NCBI GenBank assembly: GCA_947382415.1
Contig: CANCYO010000065.1
Coordinates: 1 to 15,040 of the forward strand
Source of the DNA: an uncultured Lachnospiraceae bacterium
Lineage (GTDB): Bacteria > Bacillota > Clostridia > Lachnospirales > Lachnospiraceae
Length of the DNA: 15,040 bases
Direction of reading: 5' to 3'
Made by a program: the position numbers and the translations under genes. The notes under the pieces were generated by a model. It was given only the letters and a program-made list of their open reading frames with translations. It had not been told where the DNA came from and ran no database searches. Shown in pieces: positions 1 through 5,795 of this stretch (positions are counted from its first letter, which is position 1; every line of letters begins with the position of its first letter).

Positions 1-46
1 AGATGTCCGTGCGTGACTGGAGTTCAGACGTGTGCTCTTCCGATCT
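1..46 (+). other. Illumina P7/index/TruSeq read-2 adapter (contamination)
   Basis: Bases 13-46 match, over the full 34 nt, the Illumina TruSeq read-2 primer (begins GTGACTGGAGTTCAGACG, ends CTCTTCCGATCT). Bases 1-4 (agat) match the last four bases of the P7 flow-cell primer, and bases 5-12 (gtccgtgc) have the length and place of an 8-nt i7 index. Genomic sequence therefore starts at about base 47. Translated, the adapter gives the residue string VRDWSSDVCSSDL, which recurs in protein databases as an artefact. The left edge is an assembly end, not a biological boundary. Confidence 0.97.
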
Positions 47-47
47 A

Positions 48-254
48 CTCAGGAGCGCGCTGCAGGGACTGGAGGGAAATGTGACCACGTTCATCGTATC
101 GCAGAGAGCTTCCTCCATTCGTCATGCGGATAAGATCATTGTTCTGGATGACGGCGAGATGGCCGGTGTGGGAACCCATGACCAGCTTTTGGAGAATTGC
201 ACGGTTTATCAGGAAATATATTATTCCCAATATCCCGAGGAGAGGAGGGCCTGA
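48..254 (+). CDS. ABC exporter half-transporter, C-terminal fragment (degenerate-site subunit)
   Basis: Only the last 68 residues of the nucleotide-binding domain remain; the rest is lost at the contig end, and the adapter happens to be fused in frame. The fragment has the post-Walker-B region TTFIVSQRASSIRHADKII, then a VLDDGEMAGVGTHDQLL tail typical of ABCB-type multidrug exporters. At the H-loop, where most of these ATPases have His, this one has Gln (IVSQR). In heterodimeric exporters of the TM287/288, BmrC/BmrD or YheI/YheH type, the subunit carrying the degenerate ATP site often has this change. The next gene has the canonical His, so the two probably make one heterodimer in the cytoplasmic membrane. 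The stop lies one base before the partner's GTG start, which implies translational coupling. Substrate cannot be told from sequence. Walker A, signature and Walker B are not visible. Confidence 0.85.
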   Translation, partial: LRSALQGLEGNVTTFIVSQRASSIRHADKIIVLDDGEMAGVGTHDQLLENCTVYQEIYYSQYPEERRA

Positions 255-255
255 G

Positions 256-2046
256 GTGAAAGTGAAAGATAAAAACAAACAGACCGGGACAATAAATGAC
301 CGTCAAAAGTCCGGTCAGATGCAGACGATCAGGAAGGTGCTGCACTATATCAGGCGCTATTGGTTTATGGTGGCGCTCTCTCTGCTGCTTGCCGTGACGG
401 TGGTGGCGCTGACGCTCTATGTGCCGATCCTCACAGGGGATGCGGTGGATCTGCTGCTTGGCAGGGGGCTGGTGGACATGGAAGCCATTTTTGCCATCAT
501 GTTCAAAATCGGCGTTGCCGTGCTTATTACGGCGGCCGCCCAGTGGGTGATGAACACCTGCAACAATTATATCACATATCATGTGATCCGGGACATCAGG
601 GAGGACGCTTTCCGAAAGCTGGAGAAGCTTCCGCTGCAGTATCTGGACAGCCATGCCTACGGAGAGGTGGTGAGCAGGGTCATTGCGGATGTGGACACCT
701 TTGCGGACGGCCTGCTCATGGGATTTACCCAGCTTTTTACAGGGGTGCTGACCATTTTCGGCACACTGCTGTTTATGTTGGTGACCAATATTCCCATCAC
801 CCTGGTGGTGGTATGCATCACTCCGGTATCGTTTCTGGTCGCACGTTTTGTGGCTACAAGAACCTATACCATGTTTCAGGTGCAGTCTGAGGTCAGAGGG
901 GAGCAGACCTCGCTGATCGAGGAGATGGTGGGAAACCTGAAAGTGGTAAAGACCTTTTCCAGAGAGGAGGCTGTGAAGGAGCAGTTTGGCGAGATCAACG
1001 GCAGACTGCAGAAGGCTTCTCTCAGGGCGATCTTTTTCTCTTCCATCACCAATCCGGCCACACGCTTTGTAAACAGTCTGGTGTATGCGGGAGTGGGAGT
1101 GTTCGGCGCCCTGACGGCCATCGGCGGGGGTATCAGCGTGGGACGTTTATCCTGTTTCCTGAGCTACGCAAATCAGTATACAAAACCTTTTAATGAGATT
1201 TCGGGTGTGATCACGGAGCTGCAGAACGCCATTGCCTGCGCTGCGCGCATCTTTGAGCTGATTGAGGAGGAAGCCCAGACGCCGGAGGCGGAACATGCGA
1301 AGGTTCTCTCCGACGCAAGGGGACAGGTGGAGCTTGAGAAGGTATCGTTTCAGTATGTGCCTGACCGGCCGCTGATCCGGGATTTTAATCTGAAGGTTGC
1401 GCCCGGGCGGCGCGTGGCCATCGTGGGTCCCACAGGCTGCGGCAAGACCACGATCATCAATCTGCTCATGCGCTTTTATGATGTAAACGACGGCTGCATC
1501 AAGGTGGACGGAACAGATATCCGGGACTATACAAGAGGCAGTCTGCGCACCAGCTATGGCATGGTGCTGCAGGAGACCTGGCTGCGGGCAGGCACGATTC
1601 GGGACAATATCTGTATGGGGAAGCCCGATGCCACGGAGGAGGAAGTGGTGGCTGCGGCCCGAGCGGCACATGCCCATAGTTTTATCAAGAGACTGCCCAA
1701 GGGATATGATACGGTGATCACAGAGGACGGAGGAAGCCTGTCCCAGGGCCAGAAGCAGCTTCTGTGTATCGCCAGGGTGATGCTCTGCCTGCCGCCCATG
1801 CTGATTCTGGACGAAGCGACTTCCTCCATCGATACCAGAACGGAATTAAAGATTCAGAATGCTTTCGCCAGGATGATGGAGGGGCGTACCAGCTTTATCG
1901 TGGCGCACAGACTCTCCACCATCAAGGAGGCGGACATAATTCTGGTGATGCGGGACGGCAATATCGTGGAGCAGGGCAATCATGAGACTCTGTTGGCGCA
2001 GAACGGTTTTTATGCGCAGCTTTATAATAGCCAGTTTGCGGGATGA
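256..2046 (+). CDS. ABC exporter half-transporter, permease plus ATPase (consensus-site subunit)
   Basis: A 596-residue ABCB-type exporter half: an N-terminal transmembrane domain (hydrophobic helices between about residues 35 and 310) followed by an ATPase domain. Visible motifs are Walker A GPTGCGKTT (391-399), Q-loop Gln439, signature LSQGQ (495-499), Walker B LILDE (516-520, catalytic Glu520) and H-loop His551 in IVAHR. All key ATPase residues are present, so this is the catalytically competent half beside the Gln-H-loop fragment upstream. I chose GTG 256 because AGGAGG at 243-248 sits 7 nt before it and the upstream gene stops at 254. The frame stays open to an ATG at 124, but that would add 44 residues that overlap the upstream ATPase and lack a ribosome site. 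GTG 262 is also possible. Length fits the family. Likely a drug, lipid or peptide exporter; the substrate is unknown. Confidence 0.93.
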   Translation: MKVKDKNKQTGTINDRQKSGQMQTIRKVLHYIRRYWFMVALSLLLAVTVVALTLYVPILTGDAVDLLLGRGLVDMEAIFAIMFKIGVAVLITAAAQWVMNTCNNYITYHVIRDIREDAFRKLEKLPLQYLDSHAYGEVVSRVIADVDTFADGLLMGFTQLFTGVLTIFGTLLFMLVTNIPITLVVVCITPVSFLVARFVATRTYTMFQVQSEVRGEQTSLIEEMVGNLKVVKTFSREEAVKEQFGEINGRLQKASLRAIFFSSITNPATRFVNSLVYAGVGVFGALTAIGGGISVGRLSCFLSYANQYTKPFNEISGVITELQNAIACAARIFELIEEEAQTPEAEHAKVLSDARGQVELEKVSFQYVPDRPLIRDFNLKVAPGRRVAIVGPTGCGKTTIINLLMRFYDVNDGCIKVDGTDIRDYTRGSLRTSYGMVLQETWLRAGTIRDNICMGKPDATEEEVVAAARAAHAHSFIKRLPKGYDTVITEDGGSLSQGQKQLLCIARVMLCLPPMLILDEATSSIDTRTELKIQNAFARMMEGRTSFIVAHRLSTIKEADIILVMRDGNIVEQGNHETLLAQNGFYAQLYNSQFAG

Positions 2047-2081
2047 GTTTTGTTTATTTGTGATATTTGCAGGTCAGGGGT

Positions 2082-2140
2082 TAATTATTTATACATGTAA
2101 TCCGATAATATATTCAGATAGCATGGATGGGCAGTATCTA
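2082..2140 (+). promoter_or_regulatory. Possible sigma-28-like promoter and GATAG/GGATGGG block
   Basis: In the 134-base gap before the coiled-coil gene, TAAT (2082-2085), a 15-nt spacer and TCCGATAA (2101-2108) resemble the sigma-28/SigD consensus TAAA-N15-GCCGATAA, at 3 of 4 and 7 of 8 positions. Just downstream lies GATAG (2117-2121), then GGATGGG (2125-2131) and TATCTA (2135-2140). AGATA/TATCT forms a weak 5-bp inverted repeat. A similar block precedes the amidase gene at 3069-3099. Function is not known and the promoter match is by eye only. Confidence 0.35.
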
Positions 2141-2180
2141 CAATTTGGAAATGAGATTGCCGAGACAAGGAGGGACGGGC

Positions 2181-3038
2181 ATGAAGATAGACCAGAATAT
2201 CACAGTATTTGCAGGGGCACAGCCTGCGAACGCAGGCGGCACGGAGGCTGCCGGCCAAAATCAGGAGACGGCAGAAAGCAGGAAGACCGTATTTGCCGGT
2301 AATCTGAATCAGAATCAGACTCTGCAGGATAGGATCGCGCAGCGGAGGCAGCAGGCCAGAGAAGAGGCCATGAAGGTTGTGGGGGATGTGCTGGCGGCAG
2401 AGCATGAGATAGACCAGGATATGGAGAACAGGCGCGGTCATGTGCAGGAGCTCAAGGAGGAAAAGCTGCAGCTCATGGAGGAGAAGGGCGAGCGGGACGC
2501 TCATAAGGAGAGTCTTGCCAGGGCCTTTGAGGACGGCGAACTCAGTCAGGAGGACTATGAGCAGGAGCTCAAGGATATGTATGAGCATGAGAAGGCCTGG
2601 AATCAGCGATATTCCGAGAACGACAGCTTGGCCAAACAGGAGAATGCCATTATCCGCGGCACCAGACAGGAGCGTCTAAAGAAGGATCCCATGGTGAAGG
2701 CGCAGAAGGAGGCGGAAGGCATTCTGCAGGCTGCCCGGGACGATATTGTGGGCATGGCCGTAGAAGAAGGAAAAGACCATATCGACGAGGAGGCCGAGAA
2801 GAGACAGGAACAGGCCGAAGAGATCAAGGAAGAGAGAGAAGAGAAAGAGGAGCTTATCGAGGAGCAGAAGGAGAAACGCGAGGAAGAGGAGGAGCTTCTG
2901 GAGAAGCTGCCGCTTCAGGAGATGCTCACACTGGATAAGCTGCAGACGGACGTCCAGCAGGAGGTACAGGATATCATCAACAAGATGAAGCTGGTGGCGG
3001 AGGACATCAAGGGTGCGGCGGTGGATCAGACCGTATAA
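2181..3038 (+). CDS. Charged coiled-coil protein of unknown function
   Basis: I do not recognise this 285-residue protein. It has no signal peptide or membrane segment, so it should be cytoplasmic. The N-terminal 45 residues are low in charge and contain the pentapeptide TVFAG twice (residues 8-12 and 36-40), the second followed by NLNQNQ. From about residue 48 to 260 it is almost continuously helical and very rich in Glu, Lys, Arg and Gln. The stretch at about 205-250 is nearly all charged residues and should form a long coiled coil. The C-terminus (LDKLQTDVQQEVQDIINKM) looks like an amphipathic helix. ATG 2181 is chosen because AGGAGG at 2168-2173 lies 7 nt upstream; an in-frame ATG at 2127 lacks a ribosome site. 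It lies between an exporter and a cell-wall amidase, but that does not fix a role. A scaffold or secreted-substrate chaperone is possible and unsupported. Confidence 0.8.
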   Translation: MKIDQNITVFAGAQPANAGGTEAAGQNQETAESRKTVFAGNLNQNQTLQDRIAQRRQQAREEAMKVVGDVLAAEHEIDQDMENRRGHVQELKEEKLQLMEEKGERDAHKESLARAFEDGELSQEDYEQELKDMYEHEKAWNQRYSENDSLAKQENAIIRGTRQERLKKDPMVKAQKEAEGILQAARDDIVGMAVEEGKDHIDEEAEKRQEQAEEIKEEREEKEELIEEQKEKREEEEELLEKLPLQEMLTLDKLQTDVQQEVQDIINKMKLVAEDIKGAAVDQTV

Positions 3039-3068
3039 CGGGAACCTTTTTAAAACCTTTCACATATT

Positions 3069-3099
3069 CTGATAGAAACGGATGGGTAACATCTATCAG
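3069..3099 (+). promoter_or_regulatory. Inverted repeat with GGATGGG block before the amidase gene
   Basis: CTGATAG (3069-3075) and CTATCAG (3093-3099) form a perfect 7-bp inverted repeat around a 17-nt loop containing GGATGGGTAACAT. The block aligns with the one at 2111-2140: both have ATATTC[AT]GATAG, GGATGGG and ATCTA. It ends 20 bases before the amidase start. No T-run follows that would make a classic terminator, so an operator, an mRNA structure or a short leader-peptide gene (ATG 3082 to TAG 3132, 16 codons, overlapping the amidase start) are the options. Confidence 0.4.
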
Positions 3100-3119
3100 G
3101 GTATGCGGGAGGTTTTTTT

Positions 3120-3647
3120 ATGGCATTGGTAGTGCTGGATGCAGGACACGGAGGAGCGAATCCCGGCGCGGTATACAACGGAAGACAGGAAAAGGATGAC
3201 GCTCTGTCGCTGACCATGGCGATAGGAAGGATTCTGGAGGCTAACGGCGTGGATGTATATTATACCCGCACCACAGATGTATATGAATCGCCTTATCAGA
3301 AAGCGATGGAGGGAAATGAGGTAGGGGCGGATTATTTTGTGTCCATTCACCGGAATTCCAGTCCTTATCCCAATCAGTATACAGGGATAGAGTCTCTGGT
3401 GTACAACCGTTACGGCAGGGCGGCTCAGCTCGCCTATAATATTAATTCTCAGTTAGAACAAATCGGCTGGGTCAATCAGGGAGTCAACGAGCGCCCCGGA
3501 CTGGTGGTATTGAATGCCACGTCCATGCCCTCCGTGTTGGTGGAAGTAGGATTTATCAACACAGATGCGGATAATGTATTTTTTGACGAGCATTTTTATG
3601 AGACGGCACAGGCGATTGCGGATGGTATCATTCAGACAGTGAGGTAG
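3120..3647 (+). CDS. N-acetylmuramoyl-L-alanine amidase, Amidase_3 catalytic domain only
   Basis: This 175-residue protein is a complete Amidase_3 domain and little else. It should cut the amide bond between N-acetylmuramic acid and L-Ala in peptidoglycan. Expected zinc ligands are visible: His10 in VVLDAGHGG, Glu24, and His77 in FVSIHRN. The catalytic Glu is Glu142 in LVEVGFINT. There is no signal peptide, membrane anchor or wall-binding repeat, unlike CwlD-type enzymes. A signal-less form fits autolysins released by lysis (CwlC of spore formers), phage endolysins, or export by another route. No phage genes are nearby. ATG 3120 has GGGAGG at 3107-3112, 7 nt upstream. The stop TAG overlaps the ribosome site of the next gene (GAGGT at 3641-3645), so the two are probably coupled. 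Confidence 0.9.
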   Translation: MALVVLDAGHGGANPGAVYNGRQEKDDALSLTMAIGRILEANGVDVYYTRTTDVYESPYQKAMEGNEVGADYFVSIHRNSSPYPNQYTGIESLVYNRYGRAAQLAYNINSQLEQIGWVNQGVNERPGLVVLNATSMPSVLVEVGFINTDADNVFFDEHFYETAQAIADGIIQTVR

Positions 3648-3653
3648 AGTGAT

Positions 3654-4676
3654 TTGCTGATAATGATGGGCGGACTGGCACTTTTTCTGTACGGTATGTA
3701 TCTGATGGGCGAGGGACTCTCCGGGGCGTCCGGCGGGAGGCTGGAACGTATTCTGGAAAGGCTTACCGATTCGCCCGCCAAGGCAGTGTTTACGGGGGCG
3801 GGGGTGACGGCGGTCATACAGTCTTCCTCCGCTGCCACAGTCATGGTGGTGAGCCTGGTGGATTCCGGCATTCTGAGGCTGGAGCAGGCGGCAGGCATTA
3901 TCATGGGAGCCAATATCGGCACCACGGTCACGTCGTGGATCTTGGGACTGTCGGGTCTGGAGGCCGATACGCCTCTGCTGCAAATGCTGCAGCCTACATA
4001 TTTCTCCTCTGTTTTGGGGTTGGCAGGGGTGATGCTCCTTCTGGGCAAAAAGGGTAAGAAGCATAAGAATGCCGCGTCTGTTCTGGTGGGATTTTCCGTG
4101 CTGATCTTCGGTATGGACACCATGAGCAGAGCGGTGAGTCCGTATGCCTCTTCACCGGAGTTTGCGAGAGTGTTTGCGGTTTTTTCGCACCCGGGTCTCG
4201 GGCTTCTGGCCGGAGTGGCAGTGACGGCTCTGCTGCAGTCCTCCTCGGCCTCCGTAGGTATTCTGCAGGCTCTGTGCGCGGCGGGGACGATGAACTACGG
4301 CATGGCGATACCAATCATAATGGGGCAGAATATCGGAACCTGCGCCACTGCCCTTTTGTCGGCTGTGGGAGCGGGCAGGAATGCCAAGCGGGCGGCGCTG
4401 ATCCATCTGTACTTTAATGTGATTGGCACCGCGCTGTTTATGACCATATTTTATGCGATTCATGCCATACAGCCCTTTGCATTTATGACACGGCCGGCGG
4501 ATGGCATGGGGATTGCGCTGATACACAGCGTGTTCAATATTGCCGCTACTGTTGTGCTGCTTCCTTTTTCCAGAGAGCTGGTAGGGCTTGCGTGTCTGAC
4601 CACAGGAGGTAAAAATCAGGATGATCTCGGAGTTTTGTATGAGAGACGCTATAGAGTAAAAAAAATGTTTGATTGA
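3654..4676 (+). CDS. Na/Pi-cotransporter II-like membrane protein, short form
   Basis: A polytopic membrane protein of 340 residues related to the NptA/YjbB sodium-phosphate cotransporter family (PF02690). Both halves of the family's inverted repeat are present, each with a QSSS motif: IQSSSAATVM (Gln56) and LQSSSASVGI (Gln195). Each is followed by an NIGT loop, GANIGTTVTSW and GQNIGTCATAL. Expected role is sodium-coupled phosphate movement across the cytoplasmic membrane, though some relatives have other roles. Many clostridial homologues continue into a PhoU-like cytoplasmic domain and exceed 500 residues. This one stops soon after the last helix, with a short tail (DDLGVLYERRYRVKKMFD) that does not look like PhoU. 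The start is uncertain: TTG 3654 has GAGGT 8 nt upstream and is preferred; ATG 3663 and 3666 lack one. It begins two codons after the amidase stop, in the same frame. Confidence 0.88.
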   Translation: MLIMMGGLALFLYGMYLMGEGLSGASGGRLERILERLTDSPAKAVFTGAGVTAVIQSSSAATVMVVSLVDSGILRLEQAAGIIMGANIGTTVTSWILGLSGLEADTPLLQMLQPTYFSSVLGLAGVMLLLGKKGKKHKNAASVLVGFSVLIFGMDTMSRAVSPYASSPEFARVFAVFSHPGLGLLAGVAVTALLQSSSASVGILQALCAAGTMNYGMAIPIIMGQNIGTCATALLSAVGAGRNAKRAALIHLYFNVIGTALFMTIFYAIHAIQPFAFMTRPADGMGIALIHSVFNIAATVVLLPFSRELVGLACLTTGGKNQDDLGVLYERRYRVKKMFD

Positions 4677-4701
4677 CACAGTATGTAATATAATGTAAAC
4701 T
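4673..4701 (+). promoter_or_regulatory. Candidate sigma-A promoter for the DUF6273/lipase cassette
   Basis: A perfect -35 TTGACA (4673-4678), overlapping the end of the transporter gene, is followed after 17 nt by TAAACT (4696-4701), a 4-of-6 match to the -10 box. A better -10, TATAAT at 4689-4694, lies inside the spacer but only 10 nt from TTGACA. ACAGT (4678-4682) and ACTGT (4699-4703) frame the spacer as a 5-bp inverted repeat, which could be an operator. The repeated heptamer TTTACAG (4718-4724, 4731-4737) lies further down. All by eye. Confidence 0.4.
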
Positions 4702-4759
4702 GTTGAATATTAGTCTTTTTACAGACAAACTTTACAGTGAAATATTATTACAGGCAAAA

Positions 4760-4789
4760 TAATGAATAAGACAGTCTTTTTATTCATTA
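4760..4789 (+). promoter_or_regulatory. Perfect 10-bp inverted repeat upstream of the cassette
   Basis: TAATGAATAA (4760-4769) and TTATTCATTA (4780-4789) are exact reverse complements separated by 10 nt. The stem is almost all A/T and no U-tract follows, so a protein-binding site is more likely than a terminator. It lies 73 bases before the first cassette start. The rest of the 4677-4861 gap holds no convincing gene. Near its end GATAGTGGATGG (4823-4834) recalls the blocks upstream of the coiled-coil and amidase genes. Confidence 0.45.
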
Positions 4790-4861
4790 CGAAGAAGAGG
4801 CTTTGCCATAGAGAAGGAAACCGATAGTGGATGGTCTCGATGAGTACAAAGGGGGGAGAAC

Positions 4862-5716
4862 ATGAAAAACAAAATATGGCTTGTAGGCGGACTATTGATT
4901 TTTGACATAGGAATAGCAGTATTGTGTACAGTTTTGTTCATCAGGCTCACAGGATGCGGGCAGACCCGGGAATATGCGACTCTGGAAGAGATGGCTTATG
5001 ACCAATCCGGGCGGAAAAACCTTGTCTACATAAAGGAAAATAATGAGTACATTCCATATCTGGTGCTGGAGTCGGACTACGGGGGCGGGGGTAATGTGCT
5101 GCTGCTTCGGGAGAATGTATTGCCGGAACCCATGCCATACCGTCCGTCTCCATATGGAGAATCAACGGAAGGACTTGGCGGACCATGGGCACATAACGAT
5201 TACGGTTCATATTATGAGACGAGTAATATTGATAAATACTTGGACACGGATTTTCTGAAGGTATTCAGTCCGGTCGTGCAGGAGGCTATTGCGGCTACCA
5301 CGATAGAGGTTACGGATTTGGAAAGTTATGGTGATAAATGGGCTAAAGCTACACACATAATCGAGCGTAAAGTGTTTTTGTTGTCTGCCGTGGAGTTGGG
5401 AATAACCTACAGCGTAGATTATAACATAACAAGAGAAGGAGAACCGCTAAAGTATTTTGAGAATAAAGAACAATCTGTTAAAAAAGCATATGCGGTAGAC
5501 GGGACAGCATGGCCCTATTGGACGCGGACTCCGTGGATTCGACAAACGTATGATGTGGTAGTCATAGGTGTAAGACTTAATTTTGACACACCTACGGCAG
5601 ACAGCAAACTCGGAGTGCGTCCGGCATTCTGCTTGGAAAAAGATATCGCAGTACAGAAGAGCGACAGAGTTATCGAGGGCAAAGTTGTATATGTACTTGA
5701 ATTGGATGATGGATAA
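4862..5716 (+). CDS. Membrane-anchored DUF6273-like protein, copy A
   Basis: A 284-residue protein with an N-terminal hydrophobic segment (about residues 5-28, MKNK start) and an extracytoplasmic domain. The domain shows a pattern I associate with DUF6273, a domain common in gut Firmicutes that resembles formylglycine-enzyme/C-type-lectin folds: IDKYLDTDFLKVFSPVVQ (from 123), KVFLLSAVELGI (170-181), YWTRTPW (219-225, like the WWLRSP motif) and GVRPAF (251-256). The family call is from memory. LTGC at 29-32 could be a lipobox, making Cys32 a lipidated residue, but an Arg between it and the hydrophobic segment is unusual and copy B has Tyr there. ATG 4862 follows AAGGGGGGAG (4849-4858). It is the first gene of a likely three-gene transcript. 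Function is unknown; ligand binding at the cell surface is a guess. Confidence 0.8.
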   Translation: MKNKIWLVGGLLIFDIGIAVLCTVLFIRLTGCGQTREYATLEEMAYDQSGRKNLVYIKENNEYIPYLVLESDYGGGGNVLLLRENVLPEPMPYRPSPYGESTEGLGGPWAHNDYGSYYETSNIDKYLDTDFLKVFSPVVQEAIAATTIEVTDLESYGDKWAKATHIIERKVFLLSAVELGITYSVDYNITREGEPLKYFENKEQSVKKAYAVDGTAWPYWTRTPWIRQTYDVVVIGVRLNFDTPTADSKLGVRPAFCLEKDIAVQKSDRVIEGKVVYVLELDDG

Positions 5717-5795
5717 TCAAGAAATGTTGTTGTGTAGCTATAAACTTAAACAACCTGATAGCAAGTGATTTTAGGTGAATACAAAGGGGGAGCGC

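Noticed and set aside
3..254. An 83-residue open frame starting MSVRDW
   Set aside because: Its first 14 codons are sequencing adapter; only the part from base 48 is genomic.
124..255. Upstream ATG extension of the second ABC exporter gene
   Set aside because: It overlaps the upstream ATPase coding sequence and has no ribosome site; GTG 256 has AGGAGG at ideal spacing.
2826..2852. A long all-purine stretch as a possible triplex or regulatory element
   Set aside because: It is fully explained by Glu/Lys/Arg codons of the coiled coil.
3039..3119. The CTGATAG/CTATCAG hairpin as a terminator for the coiled-coil gene
   Set aside because: The stem is weak and A/T-rich, and no U-run follows directly; the later T-run lies in the amidase ribosome-site region.
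4673..4694. TTGACA paired with TATAAT at 4689 as one strong promoter
   Set aside because: The spacer is only 10 nt, too short for sigma-A; TAAACT at 17 nt is weaker but correctly spaced.
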